Positions 1 to 7,378 of a stretch of 7,378 nucleotides of DNA are shown here, piece by piece. Position 1 is the first letter of the stretch; each line of letters begins with the position of its first letter. A model generated the notes under the pieces. It ran no database searches. It was not told the origin of the DNA and worked only from the letters and a program-made list of their open reading frames with translations. A program made the translations under genes and the position numbers. This DNA is from an uncultured Gemmatimonadota bacterium (lineage in GTDB: Bacteria; Gemmatimonadota; Gemmatimonadetes; Gemmatimonadales; GWC2-71-9). The stretch covers positions 1-7,378 of the forward strand of contig CAMLLJ010000140.1 of NCBI GenBank assembly GCA_946480845.1, written 5' to 3'.

Positions 1-2122
<2,122 letters not shown>

Positions 2123-2126
<4 letters not shown>

Positions 2127-2770
2127 GGCGTGCCTCCCCGGTCGGTCGTCACGTTCACCTCGGAGTGGTACAGCACCTCGGCGGTCTGGCGGTCGCGCTC
2201 GCTGGTGCCGGTCACCTCCGGGCTGAAGTACATGATGTCGCCCGGATCGGGGGAGTGCCGGAAGATCCCGATCGAATGTCCCACCTCGTGGATCATCGCG
2301 ACTCCGAAGCAGGCCTTCGTCTCCGGCAGGTCGGGATCGAAGCGCGGCGAGACGAAGACGTGGATCGGCAGGGTGAGCGTGTGCGCTTCCATGTCGAGGT
2401 CGAGCTCGGTCAGCGCCTCGCACTCGGTGATCCGCGCCTGGAGGATGCCGCCGCCGTCGGGGAAGCCCGCGCGCACGATGACGTCGGCGTCCGCCGAGTC
2501 CTCGACCATGATGCCGTCGAACTCGCGGTAGAGGAAGGCGGCCTTCCAGGTCTCGATCGCCGCCCGGGTGTGCGTCTCGAGGTCGTAGATGTCCTGCGCC
2601 CAGAAGCGCACCGGCAGCTCGCCGCGCGCCCAGTGGAAGCTCGCGGAATTGCCGGCGTCCATCAGGCGCCACTCGTAGGTCTCGGTGCGGAGCGGCGCGC
2701 CGATGTCGCCGCAGGCGAGGAGTGCCGCGGCCGCGGCGGGCGCGGCGGCGGCGCGAAGGTGGCGGATCAT
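2123..2770 (-). CDS. Predicted lipoprotein zinc metalloprotease, metzincin/matrixin-like
   Basis: A 215-residue protein, predicted to be exported and lipid-anchored, and to hydrolyse peptides outside the cytoplasm; the substrate is unknown. Residues 1-20 form a short basic n-region (MIRHLR), an Ala-rich hydrophobic stretch and a lipobox LLAC with Cys20 as the lipidation site. The zinc motif HEVGHSIGIFRH spans 161-172, with His161, Glu162 (general base) and His165; the third histidine is His172. A Met-turn candidate follows in PGDIMYFS (Met180). Before this is a strand region near 90-140 typical of these folds. The third histidine is one residue later than in the classical HExxHxxGxxH pattern. 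ATG at 2770 is chosen because it gives the signal peptide, overlaps the upstream stop as ATGA and has AGGAG with a 6-base spacer (2777-2781); an in-frame extension upstream to 3028 reads an unlikely shadow of the preceding gene. Its stop overlaps the maeB start. Zinc protease is well supported, exact family less so. Confidence 0.85.
2133..2139 (-). promoter_or_regulatory. Strong Shine-Dalgarno for maeB CTG start
   Basis: The minus strand reads GGGGAGG, followed by the 6-base spacer CACGCC and then CTG. It sits inside the last codons of the protease gene. This ideal spacing, together with the lack of any standard start codon in frame nearby, is the main argument for initiation at the CTG. Confidence 0.55.
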
Positions 2771-3387
2771 GGCATGCTCCTGGCAAGCCCGAGCGACAGC
2801 GAGGCCCGCTGCACGCTCTGCGACTGGGTGAAGCCGCGGTCGCGCAGCTCCTCGGTGGTGAACCGGTGCAGGTCGTACCGGGCCGAGATCATCAGGTCCC
2901 ACGCGCCGAAGGAGCGGCGGCGGAAGTCCGCCCCTGCGCCGACCAGGTAGCGGGTGGTGCCGCCCTGGGCGAACGCGCCCAGCTCCTCGCCCGGGAGGTA
3001 GTGCACCAGCCCGACCCCGATGCGCCACCGGAGCGGAGCGAGGGCGAGCGGCCCTTCGAGGTTGGCCATCAGCCCCAGGGTCGTGAGCCCGCCGAGGTCG
3101 CTGTCCTCGCCCGTGGCAGGCGCGCCCGTGAGCGAGCCGCGCGCCGCCGAGGCCTCGAGCCCGGCGCGATAGCGGTCCGCGAGCGGGAGGCTCAGCCCCG
3201 CGAACAGCGTCGGCGCGAGGCCGACTTCGGTGGAGATCTCCTGGAACAGCACGTCGCGCACCAGCCGCGTCGACCCGGTGATCCCGAGCCGGGCGAAGTA
3301 GTCGATCTGGGCGTGGGCGCGCGGCGCCAGGGCCGCGAGCAGGAGGAGGGGGAGCAGGAGCGCGGCGCGGCGTCTGGGCATCGGCAT
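2767..3387 (-). CDS. Exported beta-barrel-like protein of unknown function
   Basis: I do not recognise this 206-residue protein. It begins with a basic region (MPMPRRR), a long leucine/alanine core and a signal peptidase I-like site AHA|Q after residue 26, so it is very likely exported. The mature part alternates short amphipathic strands with turns (for example LVRDVLFQEI, APTLFAGLSLPL, RWRIGVGLVHYL, TRYLVGAGADF, WDLMISARYDL, ASLSLGLARS), which resembles a small outer-membrane barrel of about eight strands. The last residue is Pro rather than the aromatic residue usual at barrel ends, which weakens that reading a little. Two in-frame ATGs exist, at 3387 and 3381, and neither has a clear Shine-Dalgarno. 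It lies 25 bases after nfo and overlaps the lipoprotein protease as ATGA, so the two exported proteins are probably translated together. Confidence 0.8.
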   Translation of the reverse strand: MPMPRRRAALLLPLLLLAALAPRAHAQIDYFARLGITGSTRLVRDVLFQEISTEVGLAPTLFAGLSLPLADRYRAGLEASAARGSLTGAPATGEDSDLGGLTTLGLMANLEGPLALAPLRWRIGVGLVHYLPGEELGAFAQGGTTRYLVGAGADFRRRSFGAWDLMISARYDLHRFTTEELRDRGFTQSQSVQRASLSLGLARSMP

Positions 3388-3416
3388 AAGATGGGTGGCG
3401 GGAGGGAGGCGGTCAA
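3388..3416 (-). promoter_or_regulatory. Weak sigma70-like promoter candidate before the barrel gene
   Basis: The minus strand has TTGACC (3411-3416), a 17-base spacer and CATCTT (3388-3393). The -35 is good (5 of 6) but the -10 matches only about 3 of 6. The expected transcription start falls at the second ATG (3381), which would give a leaderless message and fit the missing Shine-Dalgarno. The -35 overlaps the nfo stop codon. It may be chance. Confidence 0.22.
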
Positions 3417-4321
3417 CGCGCCCGCGGCGCCCGCGGGCGGGCGTAGCGGCGGAGCCGTGAGAGCATGCGTCGGTCGTTGGTCACCAGGTCATCGCCCTTC
3501 GGCGTCTCGAGGATCTTGGGCACGGCGGCGAAGCGGGGATCGGTCATGATCCGCCGGAACGGCTCCGGCCCGAGCGATCCTTCGCCGATCAGCTCGTGCC
3601 GGTCCCGCCGCGACGCGAAGGGCGTCTTCGAGTCGTTGAGGTGCAGGCACCCGAGGAGATCGAGCCCGATGATGCGGTCCCAGTCGGCCCACACGCCGTC
3701 GAAGTTCCCGGCCAGGTCGTAGCCCGCCGAATGCAGGTGGCAGGTGTCGGCGCAGAAGCGGACGCGGTCGGCGTGGCGCGCGGGCATCCGGTCCCGCAGG
3801 CCGGCCAGCTCCTCGAAGGTGCTGCCCAGCGCGGTGCCGGTGCCCGCGGTGGTCTCCACCAGGATCGTCACCTCCGGCACGGCATCGAGGCAGTGGGTGT
3901 AGGCCACGGCGTTCCGGGTGAGCCCCGCCTCGCGGTCATCCATGTAGTTGCCCGGGTGCGAGACCACCGCGGGCACGCCGAGGAACCGGCAGCGCGTGAG
4001 CTCGGCAATGAACGAGGCGATCGACCGCTCCCGCAGCGCCTCGTCGGGCGTCGCGAGGTTGATCAGATACGAATCGTGCGCGACTATATTGCGGATCCCG
4101 CTCGAGGCCCATGCGTCGCGGAAGGCGTCGCGGGCCTCCTCGGTGATGACCGGGTCGCGCCACTGGTTCGGCGTCTTGGTGAACAGCTGGATGGCCGAGG
4201 CGCCGATGTCGCGGCCCCGCCCGGGGGCAGTCTGCACGCCGCCCTGCGTGGAGACGTGCGCCCCCAGTACCTCGGGCACATCGAGGCCCGGCCCTGCGGA
4301 TCTGGTCTTCTGCCTGGGCAC
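3413..4321 (-). CDS. nfo: Deoxyribonuclease IV / AP endonuclease family 2
   Basis: Cuts the DNA backbone 5' to abasic sites and removes 3' blocking groups in base excision repair, using a three-zinc centre. The 302 residues compare with about 285 in E. coli Nfo. All nine zinc ligands expected for the family can be placed: His82 (VAHDSY), His122 (SHPGNY), Glu156 (LVETTAG), Asp192 and His195 (ADTCHLHSAGYD), His227 (CLHLND), Asp240 and His242 (RDRHELIGEG) and Glu272 (LETPKG). The fold starts at VLGAHVSTQGG near residue 18. The start is GTG at 4321, supported by GAGGGAG (4328-4334) with a 6-base spacer; a GTG at 4279 would remove a 14-residue non-conserved N-terminus but lacks a clear Shine-Dalgarno. 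The C-terminus is Arg/Pro/Ala-rich. It heads the minus-strand cluster and is divergent from the GGDEF gene. Confidence 0.96.
   Translation of the reverse strand: MPRQKTRSAGPGLDVPEVLGAHVSTQGGVQTAPGRGRDIGASAIQLFTKTPNQWRDPVITEEARDAFRDAWASSGIRNIVAHDSYLINLATPDEALRERSIASFIAELTRCRFLGVPAVVSHPGNYMDDREAGLTRNAVAYTHCLDAVPEVTILVETTAGTGTALGSTFEELAGLRDRMPARHADRVRFCADTCHLHSAGYDLAGNFDGVWADWDRIIGLDLLGCLHLNDSKTPFASRRDRHELIGEGSLGPEPFRRIMTDPRFAAVPKILETPKGDDLVTNDRRMLSRLRRYARPRAPRAR
3419..3439. repeat. GC-rich inverted repeat at the 3' end of nfo
   Basis: CGCCCGC (3419-3425) can pair with GCGGGCG (3433-3439) around a 7-base loop, and 3428-3439 is itself a 12-base perfect palindrome. It falls within the Arg/Pro/Ala codons at the nfo C-terminus. 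No T tract follows on either strand, so it does not look like a classical terminator and may simply reflect codon composition. Confidence 0.3.
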
Positions 4322-4327
4322 GCCTCA

Positions 4328-4334
4328 CTCCCTC
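4328..4334 (-). promoter_or_regulatory. Shine-Dalgarno deciding the nfo GTG start
   Basis: The minus strand reads GAGGGAG, then TGAGGC, then GTG. It supports the 4321 start over the internal GTG at 4279. It lies in the 20-base space between the nfo start and the upstream TTG option for the divergent GGDEF gene. Confidence 0.55.
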
Positions 4335-4348
4335 GGAGATCTTGCCGG

Positions 4349-4384
4349 ATGACCTTGCTGGCCCTGGTGCCGCGCTGCCGATGA
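4349..4384 (+). promoter_or_regulatory. Possible 11-residue leader peptide ORF before the GGDEF gene
   Basis: ATG at 4349 opens an 11-codon ORF (MTLLALVPRCR) whose TGA stop overlaps the ATG at 4381 as ATGA. GGAG at 4335-4338 lies 10 bases before it, while the 4381 start has no Shine-Dalgarno of its own. That arrangement would suit translational coupling. The peptide has no recognised meaning, and an alternative TTG start at 4342 for the main gene would make it a shadow. Confidence 0.25.
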
Positions 4385-5817
4385 CCCTGCCGGTGCCCCT
4401 TCGCGTCCTCCTGCTCGGCGAGGCGTCCGCGCGCCCGGACGGGCTCGAGCGCGAGCTGGCGCGCGCCGGGTTCCGGGTCACCGAGTCGGACGATCCACGC
4501 GCGGAGCCGGAGGCGGAGGCGGCGCCGGACGTGGTGCTCGTCACCGCCGCCGAGGCCGATGCGGCGCTGGCCGACATGCTGGAGGCGGTGGCGTACGCCT
4601 TCGGGCCGGCGATGCCGCGGGTGGTGACGCTCACCGGGTCCGATCGCGAGGGCCCGGCGCGGGCGCTCGCCCTTGGCGCCGCCGACGCGCTCCTCGCGCC
4701 GGTGCACCTCCCGGAGCTCTGTGCGCGGCTCGAGCTGCGCCGGCGTCCGGCGGCGGCGCCGGGCGCCCGCGGCGGCCCCGTCTCCACGCTCGACGCGAGC
4801 TTCGACCTCGCGTACGACATCGCCGGCTCGATCCGGGCCGAGGAGATCCTGCACCAGCTCTGCCGCCGTGTGGCCCGCGCGCTCGACCTCGCGCGCTGCT
4901 CCTTCGTGCTCACGCCGCCGGATTCGGTCGAAGGGCGCGTGGTGGCCGACTTCGAGCATCCCGGCGCGGGCGACGTCGCGCTCGACCTGTCGCGCTACCC
5001 CGAGATCGCCGAAGCGCGCCGCACCGGCGAGCCGGTCGTCGTGGCCGACGTCCGGTCGGACCCGCTCTTCGACGAGACGCGGCGCCGCTGGACCGCCCAG
5101 CCGCCGCAGGCCGAGCTCCGGAGCGTCGTCGCCCTGCCGGTGTCGGTCGGTACCACGGTGCGCGGCGTCTTCCTGCTCCGCCCGCGCGATGCGCGGGTCC
5201 GCCTGGCGCCCGCGCAGGTCGCGTTCGCGGGCAGCCTGGCCAAGGCGGCGGCCCGCGCGCTGGCGATCGCGGAGCGGGGCCTCGAGGTGCCGCCCGCCAT
5301 GGACGCGCTCACGGGCTGCTGCACGCCCGAAGTGCTGGAGGAGCGGATGGCGGCGGAGTTCGAGCGCGCGCGCCGCTACTCGCTGGGGTTCAGCGTCCTG
5401 CTCGTCGATGTGGATGCGCTGCGGCAGTTCAACGAGCGCCTCGGCGAGCAGGGCGGGGACCGGGTGCTCGCCGACCTGGGTGGGCTGTTCCGCCATACGC
5501 TGCGGGTCCCCGACCTGGTCTGCCGCTACGGTGGCGACGAGTTCGCGATGGTGCTGCCGGAAACCGGGATCGACGGCGCCCGCACCAGCGTCCAGCGCAT
5601 CCGGAGCCAGCTCCGGGGCCACGACTTCGGCGGCCTCGAGCCGCCGGACCGCCCCACCATCTCGGTCGGCATCGTGAGCTTCCCGCACCCCTCGGCGGAG
5701 AGCGCCGGCGATCTGCTCGCGCTCGCCGAAGCGGCGCTGCTCCGCGCCAAGGGCCAGACCGGCGAGCGCATCGGCATCGCGGAGTACACCGGCGGCAACG
5801 GCGCGTCGCGGAACTGA
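4381..5817 (+). CDS. Diguanylate cyclase: degenerate receiver-like domain, GAF domain, GGDEF domain
   Basis: Predicted to make c-di-GMP from two GTP in the cytoplasm, controlled by its N-terminal domains. Numbering from ATG 4381 (478 residues): a receiver-like domain at about 6-120, a GAF sensor at about 137-300 (TGEPVVVADVRSDPLF near 215-230) and a GGDEF domain from MDALTG at 307 to about 470. The active-site GGDEF is intact at 384-388. The metal Asp343 (VDVDAL), guanine-contacting Asn351 and Asp360 are present, and an RxxD inhibitory site (RVPD, 375-378) sits five residues before GGDEF, so activity with product inhibition is expected. The receiver lacks the acidic pocket (LLLGEAS), the phospho-accepting Asp (VVLVTAA) and the usual Lys (ALLAPVHLPEL), so it is probably a non-phosphorylated pseudo-receiver. 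An in-frame TTG at 4342 would add 13 residues; it has GGAG only 3 bases away. The gene stands alone, divergent from nfo and convergent with the EnvC-like gene. The GAF ligand is unknown. Confidence 0.93.
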   Translation: MTLPVPLRVLLLGEASARPDGLERELARAGFRVTESDDPRAEPEAEAAPDVVLVTAAEADAALADMLEAVAYAFGPAMPRVVTLTGSDREGPARALALGAADALLAPVHLPELCARLELRRRPAAAPGARGGPVSTLDASFDLAYDIAGSIRAEEILHQLCRRVARALDLARCSFVLTPPDSVEGRVVADFEHPGAGDVALDLSRYPEIAEARRTGEPVVVADVRSDPLFDETRRRWTAQPPQAELRSVVALPVSVGTTVRGVFLLRPRDARVRLAPAQVAFAGSLAKAAARALAIAERGLEVPPAMDALTGCCTPEVLEERMAAEFERARRYSLGFSVLLVDVDALRQFNERLGEQGGDRVLADLGGLFRHTLRVPDLVCRYGGDEFAMVLPETGIDGARTSVQRIRSQLRGHDFGGLEPPDRPTISVGIVSFPHPSAESAGDLLALAEAALLRAKGQTGERIGIAEYTGGNGASRN

Positions 5818-5818
5818 C

Positions 5819-5835
5819 CGGCGCGCTCAGCGCCG
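5819..5835. terminator. Small hairpin between convergent genes
   Basis: CGGCGC (5819-5824) pairs with GCGCCG (5830-5835) around the loop GCTCA, immediately after the cyclase stop. The loop contains the stop codon of the minus-strand EnvC-like gene. There is no T tract on either side, so any termination would be weak; the position between convergent genes is the main reason to list it. Confidence 0.3.
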
Positions 5836-7035
5836 CCTGAGCCACTCCGCCGGGTCCAGCGCCACCTCGTTCTCTCCCCGGATCTGGAACTGCAGGTGCG
5901 GCCCGTAGTCCGAGTTCTGCCCGCCGACCGTCCCCACCACCTGAGACTTCGCGACCGTGTCGCCTTTCCGCACCGAGGCGGCGGCGAGCTGCATGTACAG
6001 CGAGTAGTAGCCGTCGCCATGGGCGACGATCACCGAAAGTCCGTAGGTGCTGATCCGCTCGACCAGCGCCACGCTGCCCCCCTCGACGGCGCGCACCGGC
6101 GTCCCGGCCGGCGCCGCGATCCCGATCCCGTTGTGCCGGATCACGCTCCCGCTCGGCAGCGTCTGGCGGCCGAACTGGAAGACGATGCGGCCGTCCACCG
6201 GCCATTCCAGCCGCCCGAGGCTGGCCGTGGTGATCGTGGCCCGCTCGGGCGCGGCGGGCGCGGCCGCGGGGTCCGCCCGGCGGGCGGCGGCGCGCGCCGC
6301 ATCCTCGCGCCGGGTCCGCTCGAGCGTGGCGAGGAGATCGTTCAGGCGGGCGGCGTCGCGCTCCAGCTCCACCAGCCGCCGCTCGTTGCCCCGCGCGGAG
6401 CGCTGCAGCGAGGCGAGCCGCCGGGCGCGCTGGTCCTTGAGCTGGTTGACGCGCGCCAGCTCCTGCTCGCGGTCCGATCGCGAGAGGTCGAGCTGCTCCT
6501 TCACCCGCACGATGTCGGTCCGCTGCTGGGCGACGCGATTGCGAAGCCGCTCGACGTCGCCCACCAGGGCCCGGTCCTGGCGGCTGGTCAGGTACAGGTA
6601 CTTGTAGCGGCTGAGCAGGTCGCCGAAGGACTCCGCGGCGAGCAGCACCTGGAAGGTATAGAGCGTCCCCCGCTTGTAGATGTCCACCAGGCGGCGCTCG
6701 AGCACCGCGCGCCGTTCGGCGAGGTTGTCCTGGGCGAGCACCAGCTCGGCGCTGGAGCGGCTCAGCTGGTCGGTGAGCCCGCCGATCTGCCGCTCGATCT
6801 CGTCCACGATCCGGTTGGTGGAGGCGCGCTGGCGCTCGAGGTTGTCGAGCTCGTCGGCCACGTCGTGCACCTGGCCCTGCAGCCGCTCCTGCTGCCGGGC
6901 CAGCCGCTCGCGCTCGGCCTTGATCTCCTCCAGGCGCCGCCGGCTCTCCTGCAGCTCCCGCGAGGTGTTCTGGGCCAGCACGGGCGCGGGGGCGGCGGCC
7001 AGGCAGAGCGCGAACGCTAGCAGCAGCCACCGCAC
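5827..7035 (-). CDS. envC: EnvC-like murein hydrolase activator: signal peptide, coiled coil, degenerate LytM/M23 domain
   Basis: Predicted periplasmic activator of cell-wall amidases at the division septum, recruited by FtsEX. The 402 residues are close to E. coli EnvC (about 419). Residues 1-21 form a signal peptide (cleavage near VLA|Q). Residues 24 to about 245 are Glu/Arg/Leu-rich heptads forming long coiled coils, broken near 120-150 (YKRGTLYTFQVLLAAES, the usual hairpin tip). An Ala/Pro linker (about 248-265) leads to the LytM fold at 275-395. Compared with active M23 peptidases, His301 remains (RHNGIGI), but the metal Asp is Gly305, the catalytic His of the LYxHL motif is Gln349, and the final HxH is His380-x-Gln382, so it should not cut peptidoglycan itself. 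The start is GTG at 7035, one base after the ftsX stop; only a weak GGGTGG lies before it, suggesting coupling to ftsX. The amidase partner is not in the window. Confidence 0.92.
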   Translation of the reverse strand: MRWLLLAFALCLAAAPAPVLAQNTSRELQESRRRLEEIKAERERLARQQERLQGQVHDVADELDNLERQRASTNRIVDEIERQIGGLTDQLSRSSAELVLAQDNLAERRAVLERRLVDIYKRGTLYTFQVLLAAESFGDLLSRYKYLYLTSRQDRALVGDVERLRNRVAQQRTDIVRVKEQLDLSRSDREQELARVNQLKDQRARRLASLQRSARGNERRLVELERDAARLNDLLATLERTRREDAARAAARRADPAAAPAAPERATITTASLGRLEWPVDGRIVFQFGRQTLPSGSVIRHNGIGIAAPAGTPVRAVEGGSVALVERISTYGLSVIVAHGDGYYSLYMQLAAASVRKGDTVAKSQVVGTVGGQNSDYGPHLQFQIRGENEVALDPAEWLRRR

Positions 7036-7036
7036 C

Positions 7037-7378
7037 CTAGACCACCCGGCGGTCGGTCCGCCCGCCGATCGTGCGCAGGTGGCGTCCCACGCTGATGAGA
7101 CTTCCGAGCAGGCCCAGCAGCACGCCGAAGACGAGGATGATCAGCATGTGGACCGGCTGGAAGAACACCAGCCCGGCGAGCGCCGGCGTGTTGCCGCGGA
7201 ACACGGTGTACCCGCCGTAGCAGAGCGCCAGCGCCAGCGCGCCGCCCAGCAGCCCCTTGAGGGCGCCCTCGAGGAGGAAGGGACCGCGGATGAACCAGTT
7301 GGTGGCGCCGACCAGGCGCATGATGTGGATCTCGCGCGCGCGCTGCAGGAGCGTGAGCCGGATGGTGACGCCGATGAT
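7037..7378 (-). CDS. ftsX: Cell division protein FtsX, C-terminal part (5' end beyond window)
   Basis: The last 113 residues of the FtsX membrane subunit, which pairs with the ATPase FtsE in a mechanotransmitting ABC-type complex at the division site. The visible part contains the conserved cytoplasmic loop EIHIMRLVGATNWFIRGPF (about 16-34), which follows a membrane segment lying mostly outside the window. It then has a transmembrane segment at about 39-60 (GALKGLLGGALALALCYGG) and a last one at about 76-98 (PVHMLIILVFGVLLGLLG), ending in a short basic tail (RTDRRVV). The reading frame is open to the window edge, so ATG at 7321 is only an internal methionine. The stop TAG is separated by one base from the EnvC-like start, the expected partner. 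ftsE would be predicted just outside, upstream of ftsX. Confidence 0.94.
   Translation of the reverse strand: MIGVTIRLTLLQRAREIHIMRLVGATNWFIRGPFLLEGALKGLLGGALALALCYGGYTVFRGNTPALAGLVFFQPVHMLIILVFGVLLGLLGSLISVGRHLRTIGGRTDRRVV

Noticed and set aside
2771..3028. N-terminal extension of the zinc protease frame up to 3028
   Set aside because: The extra 86 residues are an Arg/Pro/Gly-rich shadow of the barrel gene. The internal ATG at 2770 gives a signal peptide and lipobox and has a Shine-Dalgarno.
4084..5688. 534-codon minus-strand frame opposite the cyclase, running into nfo
   Set aside because: It is antisense to intact GAF and GGDEF motifs, its composition is Arg/His/Glu-rich, and its end is a shifted frame of nfo.
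5827..6140. An active M23 peptidoglycan endopeptidase
   Set aside because: The metal Asp and two of the required histidines are replaced (Gly305, Gln349, Gln382), so catalysis is unlikely; an activator role fits better.
5896..7020. 374-codon plus-strand frame opposite the EnvC-like gene
   Set aside because: It is antisense to a well-supported gene, and its Leu/His/Gln/Val-rich translation mirrors the coiled-coil codons.
5429..7030. 533-codon minus-strand frame across the EnvC-like gene and the cyclase 3' end
   Set aside because: It is a shifted frame with Arg/Pro/Ala-rich translation. The EnvC frame over the same bases has a signal peptide, coiled coil and LytM fold.
7037..7321. A complete 94-residue small membrane protein starting at 7321
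   Set aside because: The frame stays open to the window edge, and the upstream residues (TIRLTLLQRAREIHI) are typical FtsX sequence, so this is the tail of ftsX.

Overview
The window is very GC-rich (roughly 70% by eye) and almost wall-to-wall coding. It looks like ordinary chromosome from a high-GC Gram-negative (diderm) bacterium. Evidence for an outer membrane is a signal-peptide beta-barrel-like protein, a lipobox lipoprotein and an FtsX/EnvC-type division pair. The style is compatible with Gemmatimonadota or a high-GC proteobacterial/myxobacterial relative, but that placement is inference and no marker gene here settles it. No RNA genes, mobile elements, CRISPR arrays or prophage genes were seen, and no stretch longer than 300 bases lacks a gene.

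Layout: from about 4321 down to 1, four genes are read on the minus strand in the order nfo (endonuclease IV, DNA repair), a small beta-barrel-like exported protein, a metzincin-type zinc-protease lipoprotein, and maeB (malic enzyme fused to a phosphotransacetylase-like domain, cut off by the window edge). They are packed like an operon: a 25-base gap, then an ATGA stop/start overlap, then an apparent CTGA stop/start overlap in which maeB seems to start on a CTG codon behind a strong Shine-Dalgarno. On the plus strand, starting only 20-60 bases from nfo and divergent from it, is a GGDEF diguanylate cyclase with a degenerate receiver-like domain and a GAF domain (4381-5817). It ends 9 bases from the convergent end of an EnvC-like murein hydrolase activator (5827-7035, minus). 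That gene directly follows the 3' part of ftsX (7037-7378, minus), with one base between stop and start.

Functional reading: ftsX-envC is a recognisable septal cell-wall module. FtsEX in the inner membrane drives a periplasmic coiled-coil activator whose LytM domain has lost catalytic residues. The GGDEF protein makes c-di-GMP in response to an unknown signal. The nfo-barrel-protease-maeB cluster has no obvious common pathway; the coupled barrel/lipoprotein-protease pair is the least characterised part of the window. I found no convincing new multi-gene system. The items most worth checking are the CTG start of maeB, the one-residue-longer zinc motif of the protease, the barrel/protease pair, and a possible 11-residue leader peptide before the cyclase.
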